Positions 24,701-37,012 of a DNA stretch of 64,000 nucleotides are shown here, piece by piece. The position numbers were made by a program, and so were the translations under genes. Below the pieces are notes generated by a model. That model saw only the letters and a program-made list of their open reading frames with translations, was not told the DNA's origin and searched no databases. The stretch is from contig ML133401.1 of assembly GCA_003864495.1 (NCBI GenBank), positions 2,197,373 through 2,261,372 of the forward strand, read 5' to 3'. Origin of the DNA: Nemopilema nomurai. Its lineage: Eukaryota > Cnidaria > Scyphozoa > Rhizostomeae > Rhizostomatidae. Within the stretch, counting starts at the first letter, position 1. Every line of letters starts with the position of its first letter.

Positions 24701-27700
24701 CTACCTCTTGTTTTTAGGCCCTGTCTTCTTATTGTCCCAATAGACCCTTTCATGCACTAAATATTTTGGTTGATTTGTAATGAGCAGAAAAGAATAGGAC
24801 AGGCCCTGTCAAGATCCCTTTTCTCTCGCTTTAAACACAGAAGAGGCAGCTACGTGGAACTTTCCACATATTCATTTCAATAGCTGTCAAAATTTTTCAA
24901 AGAATTTTGTTACATTAATTATTGCAATAGCACTTATAATCTTGCTAGGCCTTCTTTTGAAGATTTGGTTGCCCATTTCTCTTTCACTCGTCAATCTTTC
25001 AAAGAAAACACGTTTGAGTATTGTTTAAAATCTGGCCTAATTCTCCTCTTGTAGTCGGTTACGGTGGCCTAAGAACGAGGCTGTGGTACGGCCTTCTTTT
25101 TCAAGCCTGGGTTTTCGGCGCTCTGCTTGCGGCAACCAACAATTTTCGTTGACAATTGGCAATTACCAGCTGATCTCTGCTTTGCTTTTCTGTTGACATA
25201 ATCTGTCTTAATTACAGTATTGTTTTCTTCTCATTCTAGCTCTGACCAGATTCGAAGCCCTTTGTGGTTTCAGACCAGCCTGTCAAGTCTTGAATTATTT
25301 ACACGATGTCCCAGAATTCCTTGCAGTTGTGGGTCAGCCAGCTGCCGACGAGTTGATCAACGCAGAACACGTGCATTCAGGTTCGCCATTTGATTGGTTC
25401 GTTACTGCTTAACCGCCGCTTTATGTTTGCGAAACTGTTCTATTTATTGTAACCCCTAAGGCGGTTGTCCCTGCAAGGGCATAATCAAAGATAAACACTT
25501 TAAATCGTATTGAAGATTTTTGTCTGGCACTCGAAGAGAGAAATAGAAAAAACACCAGAGCAATAGACGAAGTTGTATTGTTTACTCATGCACCCATAGC
25601 CAATGAGAGAAGCAGGCCTTGCTTGTTTACTCATGCACCCAGAATCAGTAGTATAAGTTGGGAAATGATTTTGATTGGTTCACCACGTTTGCTGTTAAGG
25701 ACTGTGATGACCTTGGTGTTACTGCTTAGATTCAATGTGGGCCGAAACGGTCAGCTCTTTTAGAGGGGGGGCTGTAACAGCCTATGGGGGCGATAACAGC
25801 ATTATGGGGGCGATAAAAGCCTATAGCAGGGGCTTTAACAGTCCGTTGTTGAATAGCCTTTTTTCTATCTAACCAACCTCCCGTGTGGGCTTCGGTTCTT
25901 ATCAGAATATGCTCCATGCATTTGCTCCCGAACATTTTCCAAACAGCTGGAAAGTGCTTGGTTCCGAAGAACTGGCCGTTGTCTCACTCTTGCATCTTTG
26001 CCTATTGATGACGTCACGATTTTCAATTATCGACCGGAACTCTGCGTTGGTTTGAGAATAATCAACTTCAGGGTTTCTAATTGCACGGTCACGTGGTATG
26101 GTGGTCTTGTCAAAACACGCGCGGGGAGAAAATACTTCTTTTGGTTTTCATAGCACTTTATTTTGATAACCTAAATATTTCATGATTTCTCTTGTCGCCC
26201 ATTGTGTTGAGCGAAGGCTACTTTTATGTAAATAAAACGGAAACTTAATGATGCGGTGGGATAATGAGAACTTAAATGAAAACTTATAATGCCATGGCGG
26301 TTTCGAGTGATCCTCGTTCATTTCGAAATATGGCACACCTGTTTCCACCTAGGCATCACTGGAACACTAGCAAGGTTTGTGATATAAGCAGTGTTCCCTA
26401 TCATTCTCTTTAGAAGGCGTATCAAATGTTAGCGGTGCCTTTAAAAAGTCTTTAAAGGGCGTGTCAAAGGAAGGATATTCGGAAATTGTCAAACAAGAAG
26501 CTCTTTAGTTTCTCTAAATTGAAAAAATCTGCGGTATTGCTTTGAATCTAGAAGAGGCGTGAGTACATTGGGGATTCTGCCGCCAAATGGAAGTGGCCGA
26601 GGCCTTGTAAAAGATGGTTACCGTTGCTTGATTTGGGAAAGTCGCCCTGTTTTCAGCTGACGCCCCTCTGACTTGCGATGCTGCTTTTTCAGTTGCCTTG
26701 TATTGATGTTGGAGTGACCTTGGATTGCTTCCTATTTATGGTAATATAAGGTTGTTTTACTTCAAACGTGCATTGTACGTCCAGCGATCAATGTTCGTAA
26801 GAGCAGAGTAAAGCTTCTTACGTTATTTCCCGAATTTAAAACGTTTAGATATTTAAGACGGGATTAAGATGTGGCTTGTAGCACAAAAATCTGGTTTAGC
26901 CGTTTTGATAGCAAAATAAATGCATACTCCATAGAACTGAATCACGGGGCACACGTGACCTCGTCAGACGATTTCGTTGAGATTCGGATGATGCGCTTCT
27001 GGAATCCCTCGCTTCAAACTTCCTAGCTGCCTTGTAATTCCTGGCACGAGGGTTTTGGGCGAAGTTCTCTTGAAGTTTGGCCCCTCTTCATTGGGGGAAA
27101 GTGACCCTCTTAGGCGGTCTATGCTATTTTACAGCTGCTATCAAATGGTCGCATCTGTCTGTCATCATGCACTACCAACTGTATAAGAGTCAAAGCGGCT
27201 ACGTGTAAAACTGGCACTATTTTGTATCAACTAGAGTTAATAAGGACCGGATACGAGGCTGTCAGTTAGGCGTGCAGTATGTTATGATGAATACGAAGCT
27301 GTTGAAAATAGTTGAGAATGTGGTTGATTGGATGCATACGAGGCTTCGAACAACAGATGTGGTTTTTTTATGAAACGAGGCTGTTGCAAGCAGTTTATAA
27401 CGTTTTATGGATACGTGGCTGTTTGAAAAATTTAATAATTTGGCTGACTTGATGATGGCAGTAGAGGTGAAGGCCTATTTTCTCTTTTGCATTGAAAGAC
27501 ATCAATCTGGCTACTTTTCTCCTGGAATCAAACATCAATAAGTTTGATGTCAAAATTTCTTGATGGTCTTTGCAGTTTATGTTGCCTTTCGTGTTGCATG
27601 ATGCACTTATTTGATGTCTCTGTGTTCCCCTTCGGATATCAAGATTAAAAGACGCTTGTGGTTGACTTATCAATAATACAGGACAGTAAGCAGCAGAAAT

Positions 27701-30700
27701 GCGATTGGTGCCAACTTTGATTGGATTAGATGCTTCCTTTGCCAGTTCTCAATCACGTCATTCGCTAGAGACATGCGTCATTAGTACCATATTTGAAGAT
27801 GATTATTTACGACCTTGTACCTGTTGTTTGGATCTCAAAACTCGACTTGTGCATACATGGATTAGTGCAGTTGGTGCTCTTGGCACAAATTTCTGAACCC
27901 TTCACTCGTACTCTTTGTGGATTCTTTGCTGGGCTTAGATGTAACAGTCACGCCACCCGGGTGATCAAAGCAGTCAGAAGTAAAGGGTCTCTTTTTATGG
28001 AATCCCCTAGGATCTAGGGCTAGGCAAGAAGACTGGGATCTCATAAAATGAGTCACTGTCAAGTAGACCGTGCCAGAACCAGGAAAACACACTGCGTAGT
28101 GGAAACAAAGCTGACGTAATCCCACTAATTCGTAGCTTAGAACCGGATCGTTTTAAGGTCACCATCCGGGTCTCACGAAAGCACAGTATGAGTTCTGTAA
28201 CTTGCGAAAAAGGAAATTATCTAGAATTATTTCAAGGCAGTTCTTGATGCATTGGTAGGGCCCGGGTAGGCGTTTTTGTACGCTGGGTTGTTTTAGGAAA
28301 TGTGTAGCGAATGATTTGCCGTCAATAGAGATGATTTTCATGTAGTTTCAAGAAGGTTCTCAGAATTGGACGGGTGCGATTCTGATGAATAAAACTCGTT
28401 AGCTTTGTCATTTCTGGGACGGAGAAATGGCAAAGAGAAGCTAGTCGTTTCTAGTCGTGAAAATCTATCCCCCAAATGCTTATTCAGTTATTCAGTGAGA
28501 TATTCAGTTACACTGACCAGCTAGCCCAAAACAGACTACGTTGTTTCCTTCAGTACTTCTTTTTACCAGGACCTCGGACTAGGACCAGGACTTCAGTATA
28601 TTGCCCAATTTTCTCTTTTTCGAGATAGAAACGTGTTCCATTCACTTTCCCCATTGATACACATGACTCCCAATATCAATGCACTGATTCGAAGTCGCCT
28701 TTTTGTTTACGTTCTTCTATGCCGTTCTTCTATTCCGTTCTTTCCTCACAGGCGGAAACAAACCAGAAGCTGTTGGGAAGGCGCTCCGTCGCTGCCTCTC
28801 ATGCGTGATGAATTGCGATTCCGAGACCGTGAGGAAACAGCTGAAGCTACTCGTGGAGAGACTGGAAGACAGCCATTTGAATCGTCAAGACACGACTCCA
28901 TACTTAGGCCGTTTGTTTATGAGAATTTACAATGAGTTCCCGGGAGATGTTGGTTGTTTTGTTATTTATTTCTTAAACCACGTCATCCTTGAACCGGACG
29001 AAGCTATTTACCTTGCCCCAAACGTTCCGCATGCATACCTAAGTGGGGGTAAGTAAGTTTTTTAATCTTCTTCAAAATCCTCTTGTTCAACTTTCGTATT
29101 GCCGCCAGCTCTGTCCTTAGTTTCCAATTATTGGAGCACACAACTACAGAATATGCTCATTTTAATATATTTTTAATGCTGAAAGTCTCTTGAGGGTATT
29201 GCGTATAATATTGTTTAACTATGCAGACGCTCGTTTAACCGAAATCCAATTACTGATGTCAATCAGAGAAAAGAAGATGAAAGAACTGAATGATTGCTCA
29301 ATATTTAATGACCAATTGGAACGTCTACAAAAAGCCAAAAGCATGCACATATGCATGAAGGATGCGCTAAAAATTGTCTAAACACATTCGAGAAAGGCAA
29401 TTTAGGATAACACGAGCAAATCTCAGCAAACTTAAATGTCATCATTTTATCTGCATCACCTTAAGTATTTTCTCCCCCCTGGAATCCAGAGTGCTCTGTG
29501 TTGGAAGTACACTGATCAACGAATATTATCTTGCCCGCGTACTGACCAGGCTACAGCAATCCAGTTCTGGCTCACTTTAATTCTTGGTCCACTTGGTCCG
29601 CCAGTGGTGGTGTCAGTGGTGGGGTAGCGGGTGTGGGGCTACACTCACTCTGTTGGAGCTGCTCAGCTCACCCTTTGAAAGACGGACAGAGCACATTTAC
29701 AAATTTGCCCCTGATTTTTGTCGGTTATATACATGTCTTGGCATAATATTTATGCGATTGCATGCTTTATTTACGATTGCCTAGCACACACCCTCCGAAG
29801 AATTTCTAGCGCCACCACTATCACTAGCTACTCACCTGGACAGCTTAGGTTTTTGGAGACCTCTCTGCACAGCCTGCTATCAAACATGTAGCCTGTTACC
29901 TTCAGAAGCAAAGGAGCTCACAGATAGAGTCCGTCGCTGTACAGAACATTGCCCTGCAAACAAGCCAATGTGATTACTAGAATCGCGGGCTGAACTTATG
30001 TTCTCAGTCCTTCCCTTATCATTGTTTTTTGTTCATTTTTCTGACAGAAATCCCGCTTCGTCGTGCCTTTTTGCAAGGCTCCAGGCCGTTTGCTTGTTGT
30101 CAAAGACAATTTTAATTGGGGTGTATCTTGTTTTTGTTGCGGCTTTTTTACTAATTTTTGTGTAATTCCAATTCGTATTTGCGCTTGCAAACTAAGAAAT
30201 TGTCTTTACATATGGAGATTTAGCTTGCACAATGGTTGGGCATATGTCCATATTCTGATTAAACTGATATTTGCTACGACCGACCTGATCTCTGTTTCTC
30301 CAGATCAAAGGGAATCAACTCCAGATAATCTCCCTATTCCTTCAAAGCTACCAATATCGGTAGTGAGACTCAAATGGCGTTACTTGCTGATTCATTGCTT
30401 AAAAAGACCTTTCTTTCATAATCAAGTACAGCCGATGGAATTTCGTGATGTCTTCATTTTATTCTTCTGGGCATGAAAGTTATATTTCATTTACAAGATA
30501 GATCTTTGAGCTGTTTCTGGTTGGCGGGCTTAAGTCTACTTTGCACTTACTTGGGTTCAGACTCAGGGACTTTCAACCACAGTCGATTTCTAACACAGAT
30601 TCGCCTGCTAGCTTTATATTTCATCGATTAATTTACCAGGAGCCCTATCTATTTCGCATCTTGATTTGTCGTATCTCTTCCAAAACTTGTTTAAACTGAA

Positions 30701-32200
30701 ATGTTCATTCTCGAGTCCTTTAACTCTCCCTTTCCCTCTTTTTGTTCTCTTCTTTTTTGCTTTAAAGGCACAGAAAATGTTCTTGATAGACAGAAACAGC
30801 GGGAATATAATCTTTGCATACTTAATGCACTTTTTCGTCGGATACTTCTCAGAGGCTGGCAAATTTGAATAGCCAGTTGCGAAGCGAAAAACACTGTAGA
30901 GTGTTGTTAGAAGAGAGCATGATTTGCTGTTAATGACCAATCACTGTTACACTTCACGCCTTCTTTTAGGATTTTCTCGTCATATTTCCTCTTGCCCTTG
31001 AATGCTGTTTTGTGCCTGACTTCTCCGCACATTTTCCTCGCTGCTTCTCTTCATACGCTCAAGGCACAAGGCTTGATGACATCGATTCACCCTGATCAAA
31101 CCTTTTCTTTTTTCCAGACTGCATCGAATGCATGGCCTGCAGCGATAATGTCGTCAGAGCTGGTCTCACTCCCAAGTTCAAAGACGTCACCACGTTGTGT
31201 AACATGCTCGAGTATCGCCCCACCAAGGCCGAAGACAACAAGTTCAAGTACACCGTGAGACCAAATGACGATTTCGTTTGTACATACAATCCACCAGTCG
31301 ACGAGTTTGCAGTTGATAAAGTCAAGGTACATTTGACGTATTGTTTTTAACCCCGACAAAGGGCTTGTGTTTCTTTCCATCTTTTGGAAGTAGCCACGTT
31401 TTCTGATTCCATTTCGTCAAATGTTTGCACAATGCAGGCTTTCTTAAAGATCACCAGTCAGATTTAAACTTGGACTTTGATGAGTTGACCATTCAAAGCT
31501 TATGCTTGGTTTAATTGTTTTCAGTTATTAGATAAGCTCTTATTATTCTGGTAGTTCCAGCTCCTGCTTCATCCTTTGCAGCTGTCGAACAGCTCAGAGT
31601 GGGCCTAGCCAAACAGCGAGATAAGGCGAACGATCTAATTTTAGAATAAGATCTGAGTCCTTTGCTTAAAACTTAATTTCATGAAAATTGAACGTTATCT
31701 AAATAAGTCGATTCTGGCTTGTATTTTTAAAAACAGAGATATGAATGACTCCTTCCCCCCATATTTAAATAGGTAGTTACACTCCTAAATTCACGTTTCT
31801 TGACATTGTTCCGCAGACTAAAGGCTTGATACATCGCATAATTAAAAATGTTTGGCATACTAAAGCATTTGGATCGAGTCCTTTCATAGACTAAGTGACA
31901 TTGACAAGTTCTGTTGCTGTCAGTGACATCAATTTTCCATGCCATCTCATCTTCCTCGTCTTTTCCCAGGTGCCAAAAGGCTGCACGAACTATGCACTGG
32001 CGCCATTAAACGGGCCTAGCATCGCTTTGACAGTGAGGGGCAAGGCAGTGGCCAGCAACGCCCTGAGTGACAACGGGGACAATGTGGAGACACTTGCGCC
32101 AGGGACAGTCTTATTCATTGGTGCCAACGAATGCCTGAAAGTGATCAGTGTGCAGGAGGATCTCCTCATATTCAGAGCCTTTTCTGAACCGCAGACGTAA
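18729..32200 (+). CDS. MPI: Mannose-6-phosphate isomerase, type I, 7 exons
   Basis: Zinc-dependent cytosolic enzyme that interconverts fructose-6-phosphate and mannose-6-phosphate, feeding GDP-mannose and glycosylation. Exons: 18729-18750 (inferred), 21466-21593, 23695-23971, 25240-25380, 28752-29048, 31118-31326, 31970-32200. All introns are GT-AG and phases join, giving 434 residues (human MPI has 423). Zinc ligands are visible as Gln112 and His114 (LSIQAHP), Glu139 (NHKPE) and His283 (VPHAYLSG). The catalytic Arg302 lies in VRAGLTPKF. AVQNYAWGK, PFLFKVLSV and VLFIGAN are further type I hallmarks. Exon 1 encodes MDKDKTSG and is the least certain part: it fits in phase, has A at -3 and G at +4 and a GT donor, but lies 2.7 kb upstream and its frame stays open further 5'. 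No nearby canonical polyadenylation signal follows the stop. Product certain. Confidence 0.93.
21806..21824 (+). repeat. Poly-G run in MPI intron 2
   Basis: Nineteen consecutive G residues about 210 bases after the exon 2 donor. Such a run can fold as a G-quadruplex and is prone to length error in sequencing. Confidence 0.9.
30770..30960. repeat. Diverged dispersed repeat, copy 2 (MPI intron 5)
   Basis: Matches 5250-5500 in block order: ACAGAAAATGTTCTTGATAG-like start, CACTTTTTCGTCGGA, CTTCTCAGAGG, AATAGCCAGTTGCGAAGCGA, AGAGAGCATGATT, GACCAATCACTGTTAC. It lies about 160 bases before the exon 6 acceptor. Function unknown. Confidence 0.5.
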
Positions 32201-35200
32201 TTCATGAATTTGTGGTTGTATATCTTTCAGTATTTTTCTAGACGCGTGAGGTAAATATATAGAAAATTGGTACAGTATATGATCGAGTGAAGACCACTGC
32301 GCAAAGCGCCTTCCCAGCTGACATTCGAACTCTGAATTCGACGCTTCGAACCCCATTCGCCACATAGTCTTTCGACGCTTGAAACTAGCGTAATTTGCGA
32401 AGCTTGAATAAGAATTGGCTTTGAAGTATAGTGCAATTTAACTGTCACTCTACACCCTGTGGTTCTCTTTTCATTGCTCATAATATAATCAACCAAATTC
32501 CAGACGCTATCCATCTCACATAACTATTCACGATTGCACCCTAACTATTCTCCAATTTCTCCACCTGCTATCAACTCTATAGGTCTCCTTTGCTATGATA
32601 TTGTCTTCCACCACTGTAAGCAAACATCATTTGAAATGCTAACAGCTTGGGCCTAGCACGAATTTCCCGCCCTAGTGATTTCCCGTGACTTTTTTAAATT
32701 AACCTGCAAGCGCAGCTAAAGTCTGTGAAACTGCATGAACAATATCGCAAATTCTCAAAGTCTTTTGGACGAGCGTGTTTTCTGATCGGGGTCTTCAGCA
32801 CACGAAATATTTACGTACCATGTGGCACTTGTTGTTTTAAAACGGCTGAGCTGCTGTAATTACAGGAATGCGCTGCCCGCTTCTCGAATTACACTGCTAC
32901 TATATACTTCAAATGTATTGTATAAAGCTGAGTCAAATCGCTGTACGAATTTAACTGCTTCGAACCACTGCATCTTGTCCTTATGCCAATCACCGTGGAA
33001 ACCATTCAAAGTAATCAGCTTCTGCGAAGGAGCTGCAACAAATAGATTGCATTGTATTAGATTTTTCCTCGCAGCCTCGCGTCAGCACCAAAGTACTGTG
33101 CCAGCTTTTTGTATTTTTACTAGTGACGCAAACTGCCGTACGGATGTTTTGTATCGCTGAAATGATTACCAAAATGGCATTGAAAACGTAAGCTGTTTGG
33201 TAGCCAGTAACTGCCAATGAGAAAATTTAGTAGCTAGTAGAAACCCCCCTCGTAACCTTTACAGCAGGTGTTGACTTTAATTTTCAAGGCCTGAACACGC
33301 CCCACACGTATTGAGCGCCTCACTTGATATCAATGTTAGGTAGGCCAAATGTTATCAAAGTCAACCTTTAGTCCTTAGCGGCAAAGCGATGGTACCTAAA
33401 GGAGAATGAAATGTTTTTAATTTGAGATCATATTAAATAGTTGTTCATGGTAGGTGATGAATTATTAGCAGTAGCACGCTTAAAATCGACGCTTTCGCCA
33501 CCTAGACAGACATCTGTTTCGCTCTTGGCAGCAGACCTTGAGAATCAATTTCTCATGAGCTGGATATCTCCAGAAGCCGATTCATCGTCGATTTTCTGTA
33601 TTGATCTGCACCAGTTGAAATCGTTACCTGTGTCTGGCGAAATGCTGTTTTTATATGATTATCTCGCTGAAGAAAACTTGATCCAGGCTTACGAATTACA
33701 GTAGAATTCATCTCTAGTGTTACGGCTGCACTCTGCTTTCCCATTTCAAGCCTCTTCAAGCACGATTAATTAGAAGATTATCAGACCTGTTATGTAAGAA
33801 ATTTACCGGTTATGAATCCCTTAACCATATTCATGAATAAATACCGTGCCTCCATATTATACGCTTTGCCAAATCCTGGACTCCATTATTTAGTAAGTTC
33901 ATAACTTTAAACAGGCTGGTCACTAGAATCAACTATTTATTTGCACGTGACCATGTTTTCTTATCTACATGTGACCATATCAGTTTATGCTATGGGTGTC
34001 TGTTCAATATTATGGCAAAAAAACAAAATAGAAGCTTAAGGTTTCCTTTGAGATGCTTGACGTCAAAAACGTCATCCGGTCCTACACAGCAATCAAGGTT
34101 TGGCTAATTAAGATATTTGTAGCATTGCAAACAGTTAAGGCCATTAGGCCTTTACGACCCAATTTATACCAAGTTTTCTCTGTTGAAAATTATGTCAAAG
34201 TGACAACGCGAATCAGAAGGGAACAGTAGAGAGAAGCACGTCAATGGAAGCCAGAGTAGTTTTCTTATTAGTTTGACGTAATTGGATGGATAACGTCGAC
34301 ATTGTAGAGTTGTACTCGAAGATACGTTCAGTTGTGCTAGACTTTGTTTAAATTATGAAAAACATGCAAAAGATGAGACAGTATCGTGGTAACGTTTCCA
34401 AGAGCTGTTGGTATCATATGAATATTATGTGCTTGTAAGTCTTATTACTCTATTTTTGCTTTCGACACGTGCGTTGAGAACCTTTTCGTTGAAAGAGCCT
34501 GATTTTGGTCCTGTGTGTACACTTTTACAGGGATTGTGATACTCGCCCATGTTCTAGAATTCACTGAGAGGAGTGAAGATTTTTCCTTAATCCTCGGACC
34601 CAATCGACTCAAAGCAGAGTTTTGAAAAAAAGATCAATTTTCAGGAAAGGACGGCATTATAAGCTTTCTATCTAATATATAGCATTTGATTAGATGCATT
34701 TAGAAATTAAATTCGTCTAAAAAATTTGCGTGGAGAAGAGTGTCAACAAAAGAGATTTAGGTAAGATGGATTCTTAAAGAGAATTGGTGAATTTAGAACT
34801 AGATTGGCTGCAAATGAGTGCGTTTTGCAATATTCTGAAATTGGATACATGCCAGCATTTATACAAGAGTGCACTTTGGTAGTTAAGAAATCCCACCCGT
34901 TCCAACCAGGTCACGTGATACAATTGTGCATATATAGTGCCAGTGATATCAGCCAATGCTTCCTCTGGGATTTCGCTTCTAATTTCAATAAATCAAGGTT
35001 GATTTATTCCCTTTTAATTTCAAAGAATTCTTCCAATTCCATGTCAACAATTTTGAAAGTGAACCTTGACTGTCAAAACTTTTTATTGTAGATTCGCACA
35101 GAAACGAGGCTTGTCTCGCTTGGAGAGCGCGGGAGCTGCCCTGGAGAATGCAGAACATGGCCCGTAACCACACTGGAAGTGCAATAACAACTGTGAACAA

Positions 35201-37012
35201 AAAGTGACCCTATTTTGGGCGAGGAAAGGAAAAAATGTCGTCATCAGGTAAGCAAGATATTTATTCAGAGCACAGCTAGTTGTTTTTGCAATTTTGTTTA
35301 TCATTAAGTCCCATAATAGCGGTGCGCACTGCCATAAGGCCTAGATGAATTATCACAGCTTTTAAAATTTGAATATCGATAAATTCCACAGTGAGTCTCA
35401 GGTGTGTGCAAGCTATGTGATTGAAAAAAGGGTGCAAATTGAGTGCGAAAAAATTGAAAATAGGTAACCCGGCTTATATTAGTAATCCTCACACAGGTTC
35501 CTGAATATTAATGACAACTGCCAAGACTTTTTGTTTATACTTTGACCTCTTTACTTCAGCTTGTTGGTTAAATGCTGTTTGGCTCAAGGTCTCCTCTATG
35601 ATCAGACCAAGACTGACCTTTTCCTGATAGGTTCCAATCAAGAGTGATACAGACTGAAAAATTCACTTTCTGAACATTCAAATGCAATTCAACAAGAAAT
35701 GGTTGGCAGTTCCATTATAAAGCTTTGAGCAGCACTTCTTTAAGGAGAAAAAGCAAAGGGCCCTTTCAAGAACAATTGCAACAAACTTGGTTGCAACTTG
35801 AATCAAAGTTTGCAAGATGAAGGCAGCAGCATCTCATTTTGAGCTGTTGGTTTCTTTTATGGCATTTTGCACCATTGACCTTGGAAATATAGATCACAGA
35901 GGCAAGATGAATTTACTATTAAATGGTTTTGATTTTATCTTTTATATGATATAATAAGACATGATTTTGATATGATATGATAAAGTATGGTCAACTCATT
36001 TTAAGTGTAGCTAAAAATGTATTCAAGAACAGATAAATAATGTCCACTAAGCATGGGCTTGCTATTTGTGAATGAAACTTGCTATAAATTTGTTCAAACT
36101 ATAAATGTCTTCTTTCATCAAATGATTACAATAGGGTCTCTGGTTGATAAATTCTGCAAAAAATTTTCAAAAAAGGAAACTTCATCCAGACAAAGTCAAA
36201 ACAGCCTATGTGATACAGCAAACTGCAAATTTTTTTACAACAAGAGTTGAAGAGCACTGGACTACTGCCCCATTTTAGCAGGCACTTCTGTTCAAGCAAA
36301 ATACCTTTGTGGTACTAATGTAAATGTTAAGCTTGAGGAAAGCTGTAGGCTACAATCCCAACTTGCTCAGGCCCCCCCTCCATTTACTAAAGTGGGCATC
36401 ACTGATGGTGAATTATTTATCATTAATATTTAATAGTTTTCTTTGCAAATTTCTAATGATTGAGTTGTTATTTTCCAGGGATAAAGAATTTCACCCATTC
36501 AGTTACACAAATCAAGAAATTAAAGTTTAAAAGTTAATATTTGGTGAGCTTCTTTTGCTGCTATTATCTGTATACTTTTTAGGTTAGATTTATTTATATT
36601 TTGTCATGACATTGATGTCTTAGATTTCTATCAATAGCTTTCTTTGTCATTGCCTTTGCTTTAAACGTCAGGATTTAGGTGTGACGCTGTTATTTCTTTA
36701 TATTAATTACATCACTAAACAGGAAGCATAAGTAAACTGATGCAGTCCATTTTGTCAATCTTGTTTTAGAAATAGAAGCAAGAAATAATTGTTTAGGTAA
36801 CTTGTATAAACAAGAACCTACTTTTCTAAAAAAATAGCAAATTAATTCCTAATATAAGCAAGTCATTCATACTTTATGGAGTTATTCAGTCTTTCATTTT
36901 ATTTTACTAGAGTTTGTGTTCGTAAGAAGCTACAGCAAACAACTAAAGGTTTTGAACTGTTTCTATTTCTATTACCTCAAAATCTACTCAATTTTGCAAT
37001 TAGGGTCTCATC
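32201..37012. other. Region between MPI and the satellite array, no supported gene
   Basis: No recognisable protein or RNA gene. An 87-codon frame at 33441-33704 (+) is the longest and has no known motif. A first-exon-like ATGTCGTCATCAG followed by GTAAGC at 35235-35247 can be joined in phase to 36479-36537 (+) for a 23-residue peptide, which is too short to call a gene. The last 130 bases before 37013 look like a badly decayed satellite monomer. Confidence 0.4.
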
